Shown piece by piece: positions 58,465 to 64,000 of a stretch of 64,000 bases of DNA. Numbering within the stretch: the first letter of the stretch is position 1; the number at the start of each line of letters is the position of its first letter. The stretch lies in assembly GCF_000143415.4 (NCBI RefSeq), contig NW_003314328.1:709889-773888 (forward strand), given 5' to 3'. The DNA comes from Selaginella moellendorffii. Its lineage: Eukaryota > Streptophyta > Lycopodiopsida > Selaginellales > Selaginellaceae. The notes beneath the pieces were generated by a model, which was given only the letters and a program-made list of their open reading frames with translations, was not told the origin of the DNA and ran no database searches. The position numbers and the translations under genes were made by a program.

Positions 58465-61126
58465 ATGGCGTGTGGGCGCATGCCATTTTCAGGGCCAAAT
58501 GCTGAATGGAGAAAAATTCCCTTTCAGTGCAAATGCTGCAAGAGGCAGATGTCGAGTACAAAGGACTGTAACTACCTCACATGACACAGATAAACTTTTC
58601 TCTATTTGGCAAAGATAGGCAAAGATAGACCGAAAAGGCAGAAAATGGCGATGGAGGTTCGAATGGTCTCGACAGTTGCTTGTTGCAAGAGGAGGTGCTG
58701 TCAACATGCTGATTGGGATGCTATTGAAGAGGAGAGAGCAAGATACAAGACATTGTCCTGGAAGGCAACTCACAATTTTGTGTATGAGGCATTACGGTCA
58801 TCTGTTGATGCTTCAGAACATCAGGTGGGGGGCATGGTCTTCCAGAGGGGTTTGGTCTGCATGAAGGCATGGAGAATCATTTATAGAGTCCCTCGAACCA
58901 CATTCTACAGAATCAAAACTGAGTTCGAGGAACAAAGGGTTCAACAGGTAGTCCATGGGAACGACGGTACGCACAAAACCAGGGGTCATGTTGTATATGG
59001 AGAGGCAATCTTCAAGAGGTTTGTCGAGACATGTAGCGAGCAGCAACCACATAAAACCCGCCTCTTGGAAGATGGAACACGAGACACCCAACGAGTTCTC
59101 CCTTCCATGTATACCAAGGGGGCCATATTGGAAGATGTGAATCGGGAACTCCAGAGTAATGGCTACAGGAAGCTGAGCCAATCTAGATTTAGTAGATTGT
59201 GGAGCAACAGGTTCAGGGATGTGAGTATAGGAAAGTACTCCAGCTTTTCAAAGTGTGATGAGTGCACTGCTATCAAAATGGCTTTGTCGAAGAATTCTTG
59301 CAACGCTCAAGAGCGAGAGACGTTGGTTAGAAGGTGGCTCGACCACAACATCGAGCAGAGAAGCTGCAGGACTGCATATTATCATAACAGGATTCTCTCC
59401 ATGGAGAGACCTGACTCTTACCTCTGCATCATCCACGACAAAATGGACCAGAAAAAGACGTGCTTACCTCGACTCAATCCTGCCCCCAAGGCAATCTCTT
59501 CATCCATGCAGCTGCCTGTGTCTCTGTTTGGCATAATCGCTCATGGGCATGGTGCCCAGAACTATGGGAACTTCTTTGTACCTATATGGGGTGGCGGGGG
59601 TGCAAACATGATGATTGCGTCCCTAGCAAAACACTTAAGGTCTCTGCAAAGTGCGCAGACTGAGCTGAACGGCCAACCCTTGCATAAGGCCCTTGTCGAT
59701 CGAACCCCATACAGGGTTCAGTTGGAGGAGGAGCAAAGGCTTGCAGTATCGTGTGAATATGTTGGCCGTCAGATTGTAGGGTTATCACGTGAGGCCTCAT
59801 GCCATTCCGACGAGGCTGGTCGCCCGGTGAATGCACAGCCTCATCCAAACGAAGCAGAATCTCAAGGAAGTTCTTGCGGCCGATGTGGCCTTCCACCCCA
59901 TCTTCTGCTCCAAACAGACAATATTGGCAGTGAGAACAAAAACATGTACGTCTTCGCGTACTTGGCGATGCTTGTTGCCAAAGGCATATTTGAAACGGTT
60001 ACACTTGGCTTTCTCATGGTTGGGCACACTCATGAAGACGTCGATGCCATGTTCAGTCACCTGGCAGAGTCCCTCCGGCGATCCAATGTCCTCACCCTCC
60101 CACAACTCTACGATGAATTCCAAAATTGCATCAAAGGCACTGTTGAAGCTGCACTTCTGACAGAGGTTCCAGACTTTAAGGGGTTTGTAAGAGGCTACAT
60201 CAGGGACGGATCTGAAACGCTGATTGGCCACTCCAAGCCTCTTCAGTTTCATTTCAGCATGTGTGACGGTGCTCCAGTGATGAGGCACAAGATGAGAGAA
60301 TGGGACACAGTGTGGCTGCCAGTGGACGGCATTGAACTCTTCAAGAGAGATCCCATAACTGGGGAACCTATGATTCCTCAGGGTTCCCCACGGCCGATGC
60401 ACCCGGATGGACTCAAAGACCAGGAAAGTATAGTGGCCGGGATTAGACAGCATATTGCCTTCTGGAAGAGGGGGTTGGTGTTTGGTGGAGAATCCTATTT
60501 TCAGAGGTGCAAGCCTTTGCTCGAATACTGGGAGAAGATTATATCTGCTATCCAAAATGGGCCGGTTGTATATGAAGAATTGGAAGAGTCCTTTTGGCCA
60601 GAACCCAAAGCACCAGATAGTAGCGGAACAATGTCCTCTGGAAATGCAGTGACAGATAACGATGTTGAGGATCACTATTGTGGGCCGAGGAACAAGAAGC
60701 CGGATTCAGCATTCAATCCAGTACAGGTCTGCAAAGGAATGGTCGTGCTTGTCAGACCCAGTAATAAAAAACAAATGATATGGGTGGGGCGCTGCATCAC
60801 TGATGCAGAGGAGGACGCGGAAACTAACTCCTTCAATGTAACTGTGGAGTGGTTCAAGCCAAGTTCCGGATATACGAAGGATTGCCTAGAAAAGAGATGG
60901 GTGCTGAATCCAAGGGATCCCAGCATGAGCATATCGGTGGATAATGTTGTGCATGGTTGGATGTGGAAGCAGAGTGCCACCATCACCTTGCCAGACCATG
61001 CAAGAGATGCAGCAAGAGCATTCATAACCCGGGTTCAAGGTGAGATTCATTAATATTCCTTTACTAAGTTTCTAATGTATTTTATTTCAAGGTGAACAAT
61101 CCGAATCTGAATCAGAGGAGGCGTGA
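58465..61126 (+). CDS. DDE-type transposase-like protein of the TIR element
   Basis: Exons 58465-58567, 58619-61039 and 61092-61126 join in phase to 852 residues. The start ATG is the first three bases of a palindrome copy. An N-terminal Cys cluster (FQCKCCKRQ) and a second (FSKCDEC, about residue 245) suggest zinc binding. The middle has candidate catalytic acids: IIHDKMD near 307, LLQTDN near 466, and MVGHTHEDVDAMFSHL near 504, an arrangement seen in RNase H-fold transposase-like proteins found in scattered eukaryotes. A C-terminal region (about 720-830) may bind DNA. I cannot place it in a named superfamily with certainty. If intron 2 is kept, translation stops at 61053. It carries a palindrome in coding frame at 59784-59805. 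Confidence 0.7.
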
Positions 61127-61764
61127 TGGCATGTGGCCTTACGCCATTCCTAGGTGAGATGATACAAATAACAAGTATAAATTCTTAGTTGTTCTAGCAA
61201 ATCTTACTTAAAGTTCAAGGTGAACAAGCCGAATATGAATTCATCGGATTGTTATAACAAATTGCGAGGTGATGGCATGAGGCGATACGCCATTTGAGAG
61301 TGGTAGCCATTCCTATATGAGGTGAGTGAAGTATTTATTAGAAATACCTCATTCAATTGTGCACTTCTAAGTCTTGGTCCACTTAGTACTGTTTGCATGT
61401 TTTTATTTTAATTCTTTCTCTAAAATGTTATTTAGCATGTGGCTTCATGCCATTGCTCTCCACAATCATGCATTGAATTTCTATCCTTGCATAATACTTC
61501 TCCATATATATAGCATGTGCGCACATGTGATATGGTTCATTAGGCCTGATATAGTGTGTGAGGTAAAACAAAGATGATGTGACATATGCATTTACCAATC
61601 ACACGTGCATAAATCTAATAATATGGCGTGTGGCCCATATTAATGGCACATAAACCCATATTGTGGGCTTACGTGCTTTATGTACCATCATTCCCTTGCA
61701 GCGTGTGTGTTGGTTTCCTTTTATAACACAACGAACTCCATATTTTAGGGTGAAGAGCATTCTC

Positions 61765-62022
61765 ATGGCAAGCACAAAATCTGTAAGTGAGGCAGAAAAG
61801 GAGACGGAGAAGGAGATAGGTGAAGATGTAGAATATATAAGTCTTCCAAACTCCCCATACTATACTCCAGGTGATCATTTTTCTGAACAAACGGCAACAT
61901 TAACAACTATCGAGAACGCCCCAGTAACGTCAGAGACAACAATCCAAAGCAAAACAACTGACCCGGAGAAGGATGATAGTACCGCTGAGAGTACCAAAAA
62001 GGAGGTGTCCACTAGCGCTTAG
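61765..62022 (+). CDS. Small acidic Ser/Thr-rich ORF
   Basis: 85 residues from ATG 61765, starting MASTKSVSEAEKETEKE, with composition Glu/Thr/Ser and no hydrophobic segment. It lies inside the TIR element between palindrome copies (61510 and 62030). The frame extends upstream to 61663 without an obvious reason. It may be a third element gene or the end of a spliced transcript. No family recognised. Confidence 0.4.
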   Translation: MASTKSVSEAEKETEKEIGEDVEYISLPNSPYYTPGDHFSEQTATLTTIENAPVTSETTIQSKTTDPEKDDSTAESTKKEVSTSA

Positions 62023-62658
62023 GCTTATAATGGCGTGTGCCCTCATGCCATTTATTTGATCACCAAATACCTTTTTCCCTTTGCACTAGTATATCTTAAT
62101 ACCGGTCTGAGAAATAGAATGGCATGTGCCCTCAGGCCTTTTACTAAATCACCTTTGAAAGAAATGCAAGCCTCTATGTCGTAAAAAAAAGGTACTAGAG
62201 AAATTCCTTAATAATATGAATGTTATTTAGTTTCATGAAAATACACTAAGGGTCAAATGAGTTAAATGACTTCTCCAGACTAGCAATGCCTCTTGCTACA
62301 CCTTCACAATTAGATTCGTTAGAAAAAGATAACATTGAATAATATCTAAATGTTCTCACCATTAAGTTATATGTCTGGCTAATAGGAATGATGTTCATCT
62401 TGGAAAGCTCACCACACGCTCAATGAACAAACAAATAGTGTGTGCGCGCATGCCATCGCTCTTCTTTAGTTTCAGATTCGGCTTGTTCACCTTGACAATG
62501 AGATTTATTATACAACTAGATGGACTCAGTCTGGACATAAGGTCACCGCGCTAGTCACCATGCCCCAGATATGTCTAGCCCCTGGATAAAAAACATATAA
62601 TTTCACGTCATTTTCAAATACTTGAAAATTTGTACCTAGTCTCATTTTACTGAATAAA

Positions 62659-62680
62659 TCCCACTTTAACGAAATAGAGC
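62659..62680 (-). repeat. Right terminal inverted repeat core
   Basis: Inverse complement of 51563-51584. It is followed by AT-poor sequence and a 9-bp-arm hairpin (CTTGGGACT and AGTCCCAAG) at 62714-62735. From 62140 to 62655 I see only one palindrome and no gene. Confidence 0.85.
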
Positions 62681-62739
62681 ATCATTCACAACCTCCATAA
62701 GTCCCATTCAGGACTTGGGACTTGCTAGTCCCAAGAATG

Positions 62740-63510
62740 GCATCCATGCCACTCAACCCTTGCATCTGGTCTAAGTGCTCCACGTGTTCGGTCTCAAGAC
62801 CGACACCCAAAGGTGCCACTGATATATCGGCCTGTTATGCTAAGGCCATGCCCATTCACCTTTGCTGCACTAGTGGTCCAATACCACTTGCATCACAATC
62901 CCGTCTCTCCAAGATTGGGCCATCCGTCCACGAGTGGTCATCCTATATCCACTCCTTAGCATCCTTAAGATGCCCACAGACATGGGGAATAGCCTTCCCT
63001 AATATCCCTTTGTCAGTTCCTACCAAGTCCCTTTTCTATCTATGGCCATGTTTGCCAACACTACCACTAGATCAAGGCCCACCGGCCCGACCACTAAGTC
63101 CCATGGTCTTCTGGGACTTCCTCACCATGTGACTGTATCCTTAGTAACTACACTAGAGGACTGTTCCTCCTCCTTTCCCCATTTGGGACTCCGGGACAAC
63201 ATTTTGGAACACCGTGGGCCTACGCGAGCCCCGTGGGTACTCTCCCCACCTTTCGCCTTTAGGTGCTCTAGCCATGGGCTTAGAGCGAGGTTCCGTTGAG
63301 CCACGCCTGGTATCCAAGTAGGTAGTGCCACCCACACTTGGACTGGGAGCATCGGCCAGTCGATCTCCCGGGGGAACTAGAGCCGGCTCTTGAACACTTC
63401 ACCAAGCTACCCTGCTTGTCGGTCCGTGTTCACTCTAGTCTTGGACTTCCCAGTGGGCAGCTCATCACCCAACACTGGGTCCGGCCTTCTTGGGCCAAAC
63501 TGGCCTTTCC
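62740..63510. other. GC-richer non-coding stretch, possible LTR debris
   Basis: Short frames on both strands have no family features. The style (polar pyrimidine blocks, no coding bias) is like the 49850-50640 segment. Linkage to that LTR-like region is suspected only because both adjoin the same type of minisatellite. Confidence 0.35.
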
Positions 63511-64000
63511 TGGCCAAACTGGCTCGGACTCGGACTCGGGCTCGGGCTCGGTCTCGGCCTCGGCCTCGGTCTTGGTCTCAGTCCCGATCTCGGTCTCGGT
63601 CTCGGTCCCGGTCTTGGTCCTGGTCTCGGTCTCGACTTCGGACTCCATCTCGGGTCCAGCTCGGACTCCATCTCGGACTCCATCTTGGGTCCATCTCGGA
63701 CTCCATCTCGGGTCCATCTCGGACTCCATCTCGGACTCCATCTCGGGTCCATCTCGGGTCCATCTTGGGTCCATCTCGGACTCCATCTTGGGTCCATCTC
63801 GGACTCCATCTCGGACTCCATCTCGGACTCTATCTCGGACTCCATATCGGACTCCATATCGGACTCCACTTCGGGTCCATCTCGGACTCCATCTCGGACT
63901 CCACTTCAGGTCCATCTCGGACTCCATCTTGGACTCCACTTCGGGTCCATCTCGGACTCCACTTCAGGTCCATCTTGGACTCCACTTCAGACTCCATATC
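63511..64000 (-). repeat. GAGTCCGAGATGG-type minisatellite, runs off the window
   Basis: Read on the minus strand, 12- to 18-bp units such as GAGATGGAGTCC and GAGACCGAGACC repeat to the window end. Open frames (Met-Glu-Ser-Glu repeats) follow from the unit and are not evidence for a gene. It matches the 49517-49845 array in motif but lies in opposite orientation. Confidence 0.85.

Larger units (their letters stand above)
51663..62456. repeat. Dispersed 22-bp palindrome family, at least 20 copies
   Basis: Each copy is a half-site close to ATGGCRTGWGS followed directly by its inverse complement. Copies: 51947-51968, 53024-53045, 53099-53120, 54336-54357, 54527-54548, 54668-54689, 56152-56173, 57429-57450, 57489-57510, 57566-57587, 58330-58351, 58465-58486, 59784-59805, 61126-61147, 61272-61293, 61432-61453, 61510-61531, 62030-62051, 62119-62140 and 62435-62456. 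Half-sites lie at 51663-51676 and 61623-61637. Outer eight bases of each arm are best kept; the centre varies. Some are intronic, some coding, some intergenic. I did not notice one outside the TIRs. Confidence 0.9.
51490..62736. mobile_element. Putative 11.2-kb TIR element with ParB-like and transposase genes
   Basis: A 22-bp motif (GCTCTATTTCGTTAAAG... at 51563-51584) is repeated in exact inverse orientation at 62659-62680. Just outside each is a small hairpin at a similar distance: 11-bp arms at 51491-51501/51517-51527, and 9-bp arms at 62714-62722/62727-62735. Weaker inverse similarity (GGAGG, CCATTCT) fills the gaps. The left end abuts a disrupted retrotransposon gag. Inside are a long minus-strand gene, a divergent transposase-like gene and a small ORF, plus at least 20 palindromes found nowhere else in the window. 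No clear target duplication was found, so exact ends are uncertain. Confidence 0.7.

Noticed and set aside
51663-62456. CRISPR-like interpretation of the regularly seen 22-bp palindromes
   Set aside because: Spacing ranges from tens of bases to over 2 kb, there are no uniform spacers, and the setting is a plant nuclear transposon with spliced genes.
63430-63939. 169-residue Met-Glu-Ser-Glu repeat protein
   Set aside because: It is a direct translation of a minisatellite that is also open in other frames, without a flanking unique exon.

Overview
The window looks like nuclear DNA of an early-diverging land plant, most probably a lycophyte of the Selaginella type. The genes are plant genes: a chloroplast C-terminal processing protease, an E-class pentatricopeptide protein, plant-type glutathione S-transferases and a caffeate-type O-methyltransferase. 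Introns are very short (about 38-75 bp) with GT-AG ends, and genes lie 60-110 bp apart. The organism assignment is inference. Exon coordinates below were worked out by hand from reading-frame continuity, splice signals and protein-family knowledge.

Layout. (1) 1-8.2 kb: a 3'-complete open frame made of 16 tandem units of about 161 codons, with one in-frame TAG at 4386-4388. (2) 8.2-13.9 kb: a tandem family in which the repeat-gene tail, an O-methyltransferase and a flanking module occur three times. Only the last O-methyltransferase (10928-12081) is intact, and it is followed by an intact TIM21 gene. (3) 13.9-27.0 kb: a dense housekeeping island with CCDC24-like, tRNA-Lys, CtpA, RPB5, SWIB, SDR, PPR, CWC27/CYP57, tRNA-Leu and a FAM21/WASHC2-like WASH-complex subunit. 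(4) 27-36 kb: two intact tau-type GST genes, GST and FAM21 fragments, two members of a possible PD-(D/E)XK/kinase-like family and an FCP1-type phosphatase. (5) 36-51.5 kb: AT-rich retrotransposon land. It holds a nearly complete Ty3/Gypsy element (39371-44282) with LTRs, a 5-bp target duplication and five nonsense codons, then a degenerate second Gypsy element and the gag end of a third. (6) 51.5-62.7 kb: a roughly 11.2-kb element with terminal inverted repeats. (7) 62.7-64 kb: GC-rich low-complexity DNA ending in a minisatellite.

The most unusual part is region 6. Between inverted copies of a 22-bp terminal motif lie three genes. One, on the minus strand, is a 12-exon gene whose product appears to join a ParB-like domain, a possible degenerate methyltransferase-like segment, an acidic linker and a NIF/FCP1-like phosphatase domain. 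The second is a divergent DDE-type transposase-like gene. The third is a small acidic ORF. At least 20 copies of one 22-bp interrupted palindrome are scattered through this element and were not seen elsewhere in the window. Several lie inside 38-54 bp introns, others are translated in frame, and one supplies the likely start codon of the transposase. An element that encodes a ParB-like protein and carries many parS-like palindromes is a testable candidate for an undescribed self-recognition or partition/modification system.
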